Assembly: GCA_016793195.1 (NCBI GenBank)
Contig: JAEUJA010000201.1
Coordinates: forward strand, 1 to 47,196
DNA length: 47,196 nt
Origin: Phycisphaerae bacterium
GTDB taxonomy: Bacteria; Planctomycetota; Phycisphaerae; Phycisphaerales; UBA1924
Direction: 5' to 3'
Shown: one piece after another, positions 24,709-31,738 of the stretch
How the letters are laid out: every line of letters starts with the position of its first letter
Position numbering within the stretch: the first letter of the stretch is position 1
The notes under the pieces: generated by a model
The model's input: the letters and a program-made list of their open reading frames with translations, nothing else
What the model was told of the DNA's origin: nothing
The model's database searches: none
Position numbers and translations under genes: made by a program

Positions 24709-26355
24709 TCACGAATCACGCACAAACGCCGCGCTCGCGCCGTCACGCCGGGGGTCCGCCGCGCCAACCCGGCGACCGGCTTGGTCCCAATAGATCGCCT
24801 GCACCGCCCCCATCTTGTAACTCTTCGGCGGGCGCGGCCGCACCTTCCGAAACCCCGCGCGTAACGCGTCCAGCACCTCCGACCCCGCCGACTCCTCCGC
24901 CCACACGCCCCCGCCAAGGAGCGCGTGCGCCCGCGCCATGCCCAACGCCGCTCCCACGCTCAGCCCGCGATCAACCACCGCGCTCACCACCTGAACCACC
25001 GACGACGCAATCCGCCGACTCCCGGCCGATCCAAGCGCCAGAAGCGGCTCGCCCGACGCCCGCAACACCAGCGTCGGCGCCGCGTTCGACTGCGGCAGGC
25101 ACCCCGACCCCAAGCGGTACGGATGCGCACGACGCGGGCAGGTGCTCAGGTAATTGTTGTACACGAACCCCAGCGTCGGGTGCACCACTTTCGCCCCGAA
25201 CACCGACTGGATCGACTGGGTCAACGAAACCACCCGACCCTCGTCGTCCGCCGCGCACAAGTGCGTCGTGTTCCCGGATTCCCCGCCGCCCGACCCCGAG
25301 TCACACGCGCCGCCCATGCTCCCAGGACCACCGATGTCCCGCGACTCGCCCATGTCGCGCGCGATCCGCTCCGCACGCCCCCGGCTCACCAGCCACTCCG
25401 ACAGCGACGCCCCCATGTCACCCGGATGATCCGCCCATCGTTCCCGCTCGCGGAACGACGCCAGCGTCACCCGCGCGAGCGCCGAATACCACGCCGGCAA
25501 CTCCACCACGCCCGGCATCACGATCTCGAGCAGACGCAGCGCCAGCAGCACCTGCACGCCCCCGCCCGGCGGCGGAATCGAGAGCACCGTGTTCCCCCGA
25601 TACTCGATCCGCAGCGGCACGCGATCCACCGGGAGCGACATCCCTCGAAGATCGCGCGCCCGGATCAGCCCGCCACGCTCGCGCATGTCACGCACGATCT
25701 CGTCCGCGATCCCGCCCTCGTAGAAATCCCGCACGCCTTCGCGCCCGATCCGCTCCAACGCCGCCGCCAAGGCCGGTTGCCGGAACACATCGCCCACGCG
25801 CAGCGCCACGCCGCCCCCGGGGAAGTGCCGCGCCTCGGGCGATCCCGGGCGAAAATGCCGAGCCGTCCAGGCGAAGATGCGCCGCTGCAGCCGCGTGATC
25901 CGATACCCCTCGCTCGCGATCCCGATCGCCGGCGCCAGCACCTCGCGCAGCGCCAACCGACCGTACCGACGCTGCGCCTCGCCCAGCACCAGCGGCGTGG
26001 AGGGCACCGTCGTCGCGCGCAGCCCCCGCGACTGCTGCCTCCTGTTCACCTTCGCCCGCGTCAGCGACGACGGCGCGTGCGAGTGCCCGTCCAGCACCAC
26101 CGCGGAGCCATCCCCGTGCCGAATCAGCATCGTCGTCTGCCCGCCAAGCCCGGACTCACCCGGCTCGCACACCGACAACGCCCACGCCGCCGCGCACGCC
26201 GCGTCGATCGCGTTTCCGCCAAGGGCCAGCACCCGCGCCCCGGCCTCCGCCGCGTCCGGGAACGCGGCCACCACCGTGCCGCCGATTCCAACCGCTCCGG
26301 CTCCTCCCTCGCGCGCTCGTTGGTCGACGCTCATCATGGACTCGTTCAGCATCAT
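24709..26355 (-). CDS. ggt: Gamma-glutamyltranspeptidase-family protein
   Basis: 548 residues from the ATG at 26355 (MMLNESMMSVDQ); a nearby ATG at 26337 is possible and the frame to 26532 is unconserved. Family features are VLALGGNAIDAACAAAWAL, EPGESGLGGQTTML, the autocatalytic cleavage/nucleophile site GNTTHLCAADDEG with T363, and NNYLSTCPRRAHPYRLGSG toward the end. These enzymes self-cleave and transfer or hydrolyse gamma-glutamyl groups. No signal peptide is evident, which is unusual because most family members are exported. The gene is first in a same-strand run with the 7TM, ATP-grasp and KamA-like genes (131 bp to the next). A functional link is possible. Confidence 0.88.
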   Translation of the reverse strand: MMLNESMMSVDQRAREGGAGAVGIGGTVVAAFPDAAEAGARVLALGGNAIDAACAAAWALSVCEPGESGLGGQTTMLIRHGDGSAVVLDGHSHAPSSLTRAKVNRRQQSRGLRATTVPSTPLVLGEAQRRYGRLALREVLAPAIGIASEGYRITRLQRRIFAWTARHFRPGSPEARHFPGGGVALRVGDVFRQPALAAALERIGREGVRDFYEGGIADEIVRDMRERGGLIRARDLRGMSLPVDRVPLRIEYRGNTVLSIPPPGGGVQVLLALRLLEIVMPGVVELPAWYSALARVTLASFRERERWADHPGDMGASLSEWLVSRGRAERIARDMGESRDIGGPGSMGGACDSGSGGGESGNTTHLCAADDEGRVVSLTQSIQSVFGAKVVHPTLGFVYNNYLSTCPRRAHPYRLGSGCLPQSNAAPTLVLRASGEPLLALGSAGSRRIASSVVQVVSAVVDRGLSVGAALGMARAHALLGGGVWAEESAGSEVLDALRAGFRKVRPRPPKSYKMGAVQAIYWDQAGRRVGAADPRRDGASAAFVRDS

Positions 26356-26494
26356 ACACCACCGTCCGATCACCTCATCCGCTCTCGGTCGGAGAGGGCG
26401 TACGTCCGGGGGTCCCCGAGTTGTGACCTGCCCTCCTCGACCAGTCCAGTTTCCGATTCTGTAGTCTCGGATTGGACCAAGGAGGGCATCGTCG

Positions 26495-26571
26495 ATGGCG
26501 GGCCGCGAATCAGCGCGGAGCAGATCATCCACAAGCTGCGGGAAGTCGACGGCGAGTTGGCCAACCGAACC
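26495..26571 (+). pseudogene. Remnant of an IS3-family orfA (transposase helix-turn-helix)
   Basis: GGAGG is followed nine bases later by ATG GCG GGC, and after a one-base frameshift the reading continues RISAEQIIHKLREVDGELA, the start of IS3-family OrfA proteins (compare RFTPEQIIAKLREAE). Homology ends after about 25 codons and no OrfB is present. It is a short, frameshifted fragment; no terminal inverted repeats or target duplication could be seen. Confidence 0.65.
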
Positions 26572-26674
26572 GAGAGTTTGCCATCGTCGCCGAGCGCGAG
26601 ATTCGATCGGCCAATCGCGGGGCGTTCGTCGATCCGCCCGCTGGCCGGGGTCTGGCCGGGCCGTAAAGCAGAAA

Positions 26675-26694
26675 CGCCACGCTATCGCGTGGCG
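26675..26694 (+). terminator. 8-bp perfect stem with TATC tetraloop
   Basis: The arms CGCCACGC and GCGTGGCG are flanked by CCGTAAAGCAGAAA on the left and CTCTAAAGCTCC on the right. The flanks resemble those of the stem-loop at 29059. It lies in the gap between the divergently placed ggt and lipoprotein genes, just upstream (in plus coordinates) of the lipoprotein stop at 26716, so it could terminate that minus-strand transcript. Confidence 0.5.
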
Positions 26695-26715
26695 CTCTAA
26701 AGCTCCCCCTGAGAC

Positions 26716-27411
26716 TCAGTTTCCTGTCGGGATCACGCGAAGGTTGTCGAACGAAGTGACCGCATCCGCCTTCGTCCACAGGCCCACGCCGCCGGCTTCT
26801 GGCAGAGCGCTGTCGGTCGCTTCGATCCTCGTCGTTCCGTTCAGCGTGCAGACGATGTGGTGACCGATATGCTCAATCTCGATGGTGTGCCACCCGCCGG
26901 AAGCTACTTCGACGGATGCGGTCGCCAGTTGCTTCCTCGTGCCATCAACAACCTTGTAGACACGGAAGTTGCTCTCGAGCGGGTTTGCCCGGCAGATGTA
27001 GTAGTTGTCGGCGTCGCGGACGCGCCAGATCGGCCCGCCGCCCTGGTCGACCTCGCCGGCGACCGACTTGAACCGGACGCTGATACGCCCGTCGCCGAAC
27101 CGGATCGAGTCGGTCCAGCACAGGTTGTACGTCTGATCCTGGCCGTGGCCGGAAGCCGTCAGCGCCAGCGCGTTGGGCGGGGTGGGGGCGGTTGGGTCCG
27201 CGATCACCCGCCATTCGGCCAGCGGGCCTTGGCCCTGGCGCGTGCCCCCAATCCTCCATCCGGGCGGCACGCTCCCCACGGCGCGATCGTCAAACGAGAT
27301 CGCATCGGGCGACTTTGGTGATCGCTCCGGCTGGTCGCGATTTCCGCCGGCGCAGCCCGCGACAACCAGAGGGAGCAGCCCCATCGACGACCTGAGCGTG
27401 AAAGATTTCAT
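26716..27411 (-). CDS. Lipoprotein with concanavalin-A/LamG-like domain
   Basis: 231 residues; ATG at 27411, preceded by an in-frame GTG. The signal has a lipobox LVVAGC (Cys near residue 20). The rest reads as a jelly-roll domain: ISFDDRAVGSVPPGW, IRFGDGRISVRFKSVAGE, GPIWRVRDADNYYICRANPLE, NFRVYKVVDGTRKQL, WHTIEIEHIGHHIVCTLNG and a closing FDNLRVIP. This pattern is common to DUF1080/LamG-type domains that bind sugars or polymers on the cell surface. The ligand is unknown. It is 56 bp downstream of another lipoprotein gene on the same strand. Confidence 0.78.
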   Translation of the reverse strand: MKSFTLRSSMGLLPLVVAGCAGGNRDQPERSPKSPDAISFDDRAVGSVPPGWRIGGTRQGQGPLAEWRVIADPTAPTPPNALALTASGHGQDQTYNLCWTDSIRFGDGRISVRFKSVAGEVDQGGGPIWRVRDADNYYICRANPLESNFRVYKVVDGTRKQLATASVEVASGGWHTIEIEHIGHHIVCTLNGTTRIEATDSALPEAGGVGLWTKADAVTSFDNLRVIPTGN

Positions 27412-27469
27412 CACGGATCATCATACACGACGGCGAGTCTGGTAGTCCGGCACACCCAGTCGCGCATGC

Positions 27470-28708
27470 TCACTCGCGATCGACCGCAGTCCCGGGCAGG
27501 ATGCCGTATCCCGGCGGACGAGCCAGCATCACCACACGCTCCGCGTAGCCGCACAGCAGGATCTCGTCCGTCACGTTCCGCCCATCGACCTCGCCAACGG
27601 CCAGCCAGTGGCCCTTGTCAGAGTCTTCGAAGATCGTTTCGATGCGCCAGCCATCGCTCGCGCGGGTCAGCAGCTGAACCTTCTTTGAGTAGCCGAACAG
27701 TGCGACCGACTCGACGCCCGGGTCCTCGTGGAACCGGCCGGCCACCAAGCCGCGCGGCCCCTGCGGGCCGACGTAGATATCGGCGGCATCGAGCTCCCCG
27801 TCGGCACGCTGCTCGAGGCGCACGACCCGCCCGTCATCACAGGTGACGTAGAGGACGAGCGGCTCGCCGGTGCGGCTGGGCTTGACCGCCAGGCGGCCCA
27901 GCCCCATCTCGGTCCGGTAGAGCGTGGTCCAGGCCGGGGTTCCGCCCTCGAGCCGCAGAAGTCTGACCTCGCCCGTGCGCGAGACCGTGGCAACTCCAAT
28001 CATCCGGCCGTTCGGGTCCTGCAGTACGACCGCGTCGCGCACGCGACCGGGCAACTCCTCGAGGAGTTGGCTTGTGAACGACCCGGGCTCCGGGCCAGGC
28101 GAAAGGAGGTAGAGCCCGCCGGGGTGGGTGAAGGCTAGCAGTTCGACGCCGTCGCGCGAGCCGTCGATCTCCGCCGCGGCGAGCGTGTGGATCTCCTTTC
28201 CGGGCAGGTAGGCGATGACATTCGAATCGAACCCGCCCTGGGGGTGGGGGCACAGTTGGTAGAGATTTCCCCGCTTGCCCCCGACGTAGAGTTCCCGGCC
28301 CGGTCGGCGCGGGTCCACGTCCGCGTGAGCGATGCCGCCCAGCCAATCGCCGTCCTGCACGGCAACCCACGGGGTCCACTTTCCGCTGTAGGAGTTGAGC
28401 ACCGTGCAACGCCCCTTGTCATCGAGGGCAACGATTTCGGGGCAGCCGAAACGCTCGAACACGGGTAGGCATTCGACGGTCCACACGCCCACGTCGCTCT
28501 GGTGCACGAGATAGGCGTCGAAGCCGGATTGGGATGAAAGCCGGACTTCGGCCGCTGTGGGGTCCGGGGCGGGTGCACGCAGGGGAGGAGCGGAAGTGCA
28601 GCTCGCCAGTACTGCCCCCGCGGCGGCGCACAAGACCCGCGGGCACCCACGCCTCGTTTCAGCAGCGGAGTCTTGCCGGGCACAATCTGAGTTCAAGGGT
28701 CGCTGCAT
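27470..28708 (-). CDS. Lipoprotein, probable beta-propeller (FG-GAP/VCBS-like)
   Basis: 412 residues; ATG at 28708. A long charged N-terminal region is followed by VLCAAAGAVLASC, a lipobox with the lipidated Cys near residue 37. The mature protein has repeated blades with Asp-rich turns: IVALDDKGRCTVLN, IAHADVDPRRPGRELYVGGKRGN, LAAAEIDGSRDGVELLAF, VAGRFHEDPGVESVALFG and LAVGEVDGRNVTDEILLCG. This resembles FG-GAP/VCBS propeller repeats that record ordered values along a blade. I recognise no precise family or ligand. It probably forms a two-gene unit with the LamG-like lipoprotein downstream. Confidence 0.75.
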   Translation of the reverse strand: MQRPLNSDCARQDSAAETRRGCPRVLCAAAGAVLASCTSAPPLRAPAPDPTAAEVRLSSQSGFDAYLVHQSDVGVWTVECLPVFERFGCPEIVALDDKGRCTVLNSYSGKWTPWVAVQDGDWLGGIAHADVDPRRPGRELYVGGKRGNLYQLCPHPQGGFDSNVIAYLPGKEIHTLAAAEIDGSRDGVELLAFTHPGGLYLLSPGPEPGSFTSQLLEELPGRVRDAVVLQDPNGRMIGVATVSRTGEVRLLRLEGGTPAWTTLYRTEMGLGRLAVKPSRTGEPLVLYVTCDDGRVVRLEQRADGELDAADIYVGPQGPRGLVAGRFHEDPGVESVALFGYSKKVQLLTRASDGWRIETIFEDSDKGHWLAVGEVDGRNVTDEILLCGYAERVVMLARPPGYGILPGTAVDRE

Positions 28709-29058
28709 GACCTAACATTATGCCAGCTCGCGTCGAGCGGACCAAACGGCCTCAACTAATCGACGTCACCGCCCAGGCGGCAATGTCGAACTCGAGAGGC
28801 TCCGAGAGCAACCCCGCAGCCAATAAGCTCAGGCCACCCGTCAACCAGAGAGCGCGAAAGTCCGAGTGGGTTGCCGCCGGTGGGGCGAGCAACCGTGGGG
28901 GTCGCCGTCGGACCCCGAGATTCGGTTTCAAGACAGAGAGCGCGACGGTCCGACCGGGCTCCCGCCCCGGCGTCGGAGACCCCCGTCCTGACGGGACTTT
29001 CCGCGCGTCGTCCCCGCCACGGCCCGACGCGTCCAAAACGCCCGAGCCGTAAACCAAA

Positions 29059-29084
29059 ACGCCGCCGCGTTTCCGCGACGGCGT
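29059..29084 (+). terminator. Stem-loop with TTTC loop, covarying with 15952
   Basis: Six base pairs, a C-A mismatch, four base pairs and a TTTC loop. Relative to 15952 one pair is changed from C-G to G-C, so pairing is kept. It is flanked by CCGTAAACCAAA and CTAAAACTCC, like the element at 26675. Confidence 0.55.
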
Positions 29085-29225
29085 CTAAAACTCCCTGTAC
29101 AAGACCGTTTCGGAGGGTTGGCGGACCACTCTCGGGGTGGCCCGATGGGTGTGCGATTGAAACGGGTCGTTAATGGGGACAGCGGAAACCGCGTTTTCAA
29201 GGCCGCTGGTGGGGTACAAATACTC

Positions 29226-29255
29226 CAGCCCCGCCCGTTGGGATTTGCGGGGCTG
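29226..29255. terminator. 9-bp GC-rich stem-loop
   Basis: CAGCCCCGC and GCGGGGCTG flank a 12-base loop. No T-tract follows on either strand. It is isolated in the spacer before the metal island; termination is only one possible role. Confidence 0.35.
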
Positions 29256-29654
29256 CCTTCGGGCGGCTCGGCCGGGACGATCCAGACGGCGTCGAAATGC
29301 TGCCGATCGCGGCCCAGCCCGGTAGTCTCACGAGGGCGGCAGGTGAGACTGGATCAGGAATGGCGGAATGGCCTGAATTTTCACAGCGACCGGGGCCGAG
29401 TCTCAATATCTCACTATTTCGCACTCTGCCCACCGTATCCACAATCTCGGTGAACCGTTTCTCACGGGTGACCTGGGGCTTGTGGGCCAATGTTGCCGGT
29501 TGAACCGCGACAAGACCCCCTCAATAACGAAGAGTATCCACCCGTTCTGGCGGAATGCTCCCTGAACCGATCGCCCGGAGCCAACCGCCCGGCGAAAATC
29601 GAACCCGCGGGTCCGCAACGTCGTACCATGACCACCGATATACTCCAAGGAAGC

Positions 29655-30140
29655 ATGCTCCATCGCGACAGTCCATTCCGGCTTCTGGTGACCGTGCTGC
29701 TCGCGGTAGCGGTGCCGTTTTGCTGCTGCAACTTCCACTCGTGGTTCAGCGGATGCATCCCGTGCCAGGCTCCTGCTTCGGATCGCCAAGGCGAGAGGCT
29801 GGCCCATGTGCACGCCGACGGGTCGAGTCATGATCACTCCTCCCACCACGAGCACCAGGATGGGCCTGCGTCCAACAACGGGGACGATCACGCCCCCAAG
29901 CCGTGCGCGCCGGGCAACGACAAGCACGACTGCGACTGCGGCAAGAACAGCGGGATGATGCTCACGGTCGAAAAGTCGACCGTCGAGTTGCCTGCTCCCG
30001 TGGTCATCGCCGTTCTCGACTGGACCCTCTCCGTTGATGTGCTTCCGACAGCCCTTTTCCGGGGTTTGGACCGGGAGCAGCGCGTCGTCGAACGACTGCA
30101 GACATCGCTTCTGCGCCTGCACTGCGCGCTCATCGTGTAG
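29655..30140 (+). CDS. Small exported His/Cys-rich protein at the head of the metal island
   Basis: 161 residues from the ATG at 29655 (AAGGA just upstream); ATG at 29628 is an alternative. The hydrophobic signal FRLLVTVLLAVAVPF is followed by a CCC cluster and later Cys residues (SGCIPC). A His-rich tract reads VHADGSSHDHSSHHEHQDG, then CAPGNDKHDCDCGKN. The C-terminal half is ordinary. I recognise no family. Cys and His density and position as first gene of the efflux island suggest periplasmic metal binding or sensing, which is inference. Confidence 0.65.
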   Translation: MLHRDSPFRLLVTVLLAVAVPFCCCNFHSWFSGCIPCQAPASDRQGERLAHVHADGSSHDHSSHHEHQDGPASNNGDDHAPKPCAPGNDKHDCDCGKNSGMMLTVEKSTVELPAPVVIAVLDWTLSVDVLPTALFRGLDREQRVVERLQTSLLRLHCALIV

Positions 30141-30298
30141 CAATTCGGCCCGTACCGACGATTCCCAGTCGCCGAAGCGCTGAAAGTGCGCTTGCAGACA
30201 CCGGAATCGTCGCCGGGCTGCCGCGCGCCCCCAACGCGCTTCGGCGCACCCCATCCATCTGACTGACCTGTTCTTGCACCCCTCACCGGAGGTCTCGC

Positions 30299-31696
30299 AT
30301 GGCACGCTCACGCGCGGCTGTGGGGCTGAGCGCACTAGCGCTCGCTACCGCGGCGATCTTGATACCTGTCTACGCCCACGAAGGGCACAACAAGCCAGCC
30401 GGGGCAACGTTCGACCCGAATGCGCCAAAGAGGGTCTCGGAGGCGACGGCCGCGGCGATTGGCCTTGCCACTGCCGAGGTGGACTTCGGGCAGGTCGAAG
30501 ACGTCGTCCGCCTGACCGGTATGGTCCGGGCGCGTCCGGACGCGCTGGTGGCCGTCTCACCGCGCTACGCGGGCGTGGTTCGCCTGGTCGCCGTCCAACC
30601 GGGAGACTTCGTTGAGAAGGGCGCGACGCTGGCCGAAGTTGATTCGCCGGAGATGGCCAAGCTGCTCTATGACGTCCGCCGGCTGGAAGGAGAAACCGAG
30701 CGGCTGGACGCTGAGCTGAAGCGGGCTGAGTCGCAGGTGCAGTCGCTTGAGATCGAGCTGCCCGCCCTCACGCAGGGCGCGGAGCTGCTCGAGGCCGAGG
30801 TGCAGAGACTCACGAGTGCAGGCGAAAACGTCTCCGCCAACCTGCTGACTCAACGCAGATCCGAAGCGATCAAGCTGCGGGCCGACGCCGGTCTGCGCGG
30901 GGTCGCCCTGGAACAGGCTCGGGCGGAGCTCGTATCGCTGAGGAAGCAGGTCGCAACCACACGGGCTTCAGCCGAGGCCCTCAGGGGAACACTCCCAGCC
31001 GAGAGCGATCCGCACGCGGTCGAAGTGCTCGCCGACCCCACTCGGCCGGGCTTGATCCGCTTCCTGGCACCGATCGACGGCGTGGTCACCACACGCAGCG
31101 CGGCGGTCGGCCAGGGCGTCGAAGCCGGTCAGCCCCTGCTGACGATCGGGGACTTCGCCCGGGTTCAGATCGAAGGAGAGTTGCCCGAAGGCCTCGTCGA
31201 CCGCCTCACTGCTGCCAGCGGCAGCAAGGTCCGCATCCGACGCGGCGTCGGCGCGGCAAGCGATGTGGTCGCGGAAGGAACGGTCCGCTTCGTCAGCCCG
31301 GTGATTGACGCCACCAAGCGCACCGCGCACGTGCTGGTTGAAGCGGAGAACGCGAAAGGGCTGCTCCGCCAGGGCCAGTTCGTGGACCTGTCGATCGTGA
31401 TTGCCGCCAACGACTCGGCGGTGGTGATCCCCGCGTCGGCCATCGTCAAAGACGGCCCCCTCCTGTACGTGTTCGTAAGGGAGGGGAAGGGTGACGACGT
31501 CATCTACAAGAAGCGCGACATCGCCGCGGGCGTCCGTGATGATCGGGTGGTTGAGATCAAACTAGGTCTGGTGCCCGGCGACGTGATCGCTGTGAGCGGC
31601 GCGTTCAGCCTCTCGCAGCTTCGCGGCTTCGTCCCCGGCGTGCCGGAGCCGACCTCGCCCGTGCAGAGCTCCGACGGCCACGGCCATTCTCACTGA
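30299..31696 (+). CDS. czcB: RND efflux periplasmic adaptor, CzcB-like
   Basis: 465 residues; ATG at 30299 with GGAGGT upstream. A signal peptide (ALALATAAILIPVYA) is followed by HEGH. Lipoyl/barrel halves (YAGVVRLVAVQPGDFVEKGATLAEVDSPE and IRFLAPIDGVVTTRSAAVGQGVEAGQPLLTI) flank a long alpha-hairpin rich in Glu/Leu (about residues 115-235). The membrane-proximal domain follows. The C-terminus is SDGHGHSH. This is the membrane-fusion protein that links the inner-membrane RND pump with a TolC-type channel. The following gene is its pump, 42 bp on. Confidence 0.9.
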   Translation: MARSRAAVGLSALALATAAILIPVYAHEGHNKPAGATFDPNAPKRVSEATAAAIGLATAEVDFGQVEDVVRLTGMVRARPDALVAVSPRYAGVVRLVAVQPGDFVEKGATLAEVDSPEMAKLLYDVRRLEGETERLDAELKRAESQVQSLEIELPALTQGAELLEAEVQRLTSAGENVSANLLTQRRSEAIKLRADAGLRGVALEQARAELVSLRKQVATTRASAEALRGTLPAESDPHAVEVLADPTRPGLIRFLAPIDGVVTTRSAAVGQGVEAGQPLLTIGDFARVQIEGELPEGLVDRLTAASGSKVRIRRGVGAASDVVAEGTVRFVSPVIDATKRTAHVLVEAENAKGLLRQGQFVDLSIVIAANDSAVVIPASAIVKDGPLLYVFVREGKGDDVIYKKRDIAAGVRDDRVVEIKLGLVPGDVIAVSGAFSLSQLRGFVPGVPEPTSPVQSSDGHGHSH

Positions 31697-31738
31697 TCGA
31701 CGCTTCCGCGCTTCGGCCCCGAAGAAGAGGACTCTCCC

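Larger units (their letters stand above)
28709..29654. other. Long spacer upstream of the metal-resistance island
   Basis: About 950 bp with no gene I can support. It holds two stem-loops (29059-29084 and 29226-29255). A minus-strand frame ending at 28752 has a hydrophobic stretch (ALWLTGGLSLLAAGLL) but starts with TTG and lacks other support. The metal-island promoter should lie in the last few hundred bases; no clear CueR/MerR-type or CsoR-type operator was recognised. Confidence 0.5.

Noticed and set aside
28752-29057. 101-aa minus-strand frame with a hydrophobic stretch
   Set aside because: TTG start, no Shine-Dalgarno, overlaps the stem-loop at 29059 closely and shows no family pattern.
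29207-29236. Sequence resembling a tRNA T-arm (GGTACAAATACTCC)
   Set aside because: The conserved T54-T55-C pattern is missing and no acceptor or anticodon arm can be drawn around it.
29118-29503. Overlapping frames of about 70-110 aa on both strands
   Set aside because: Different frames are equally open, as expected in GC-rich DNA; none has a recognisable domain or ribosome site.
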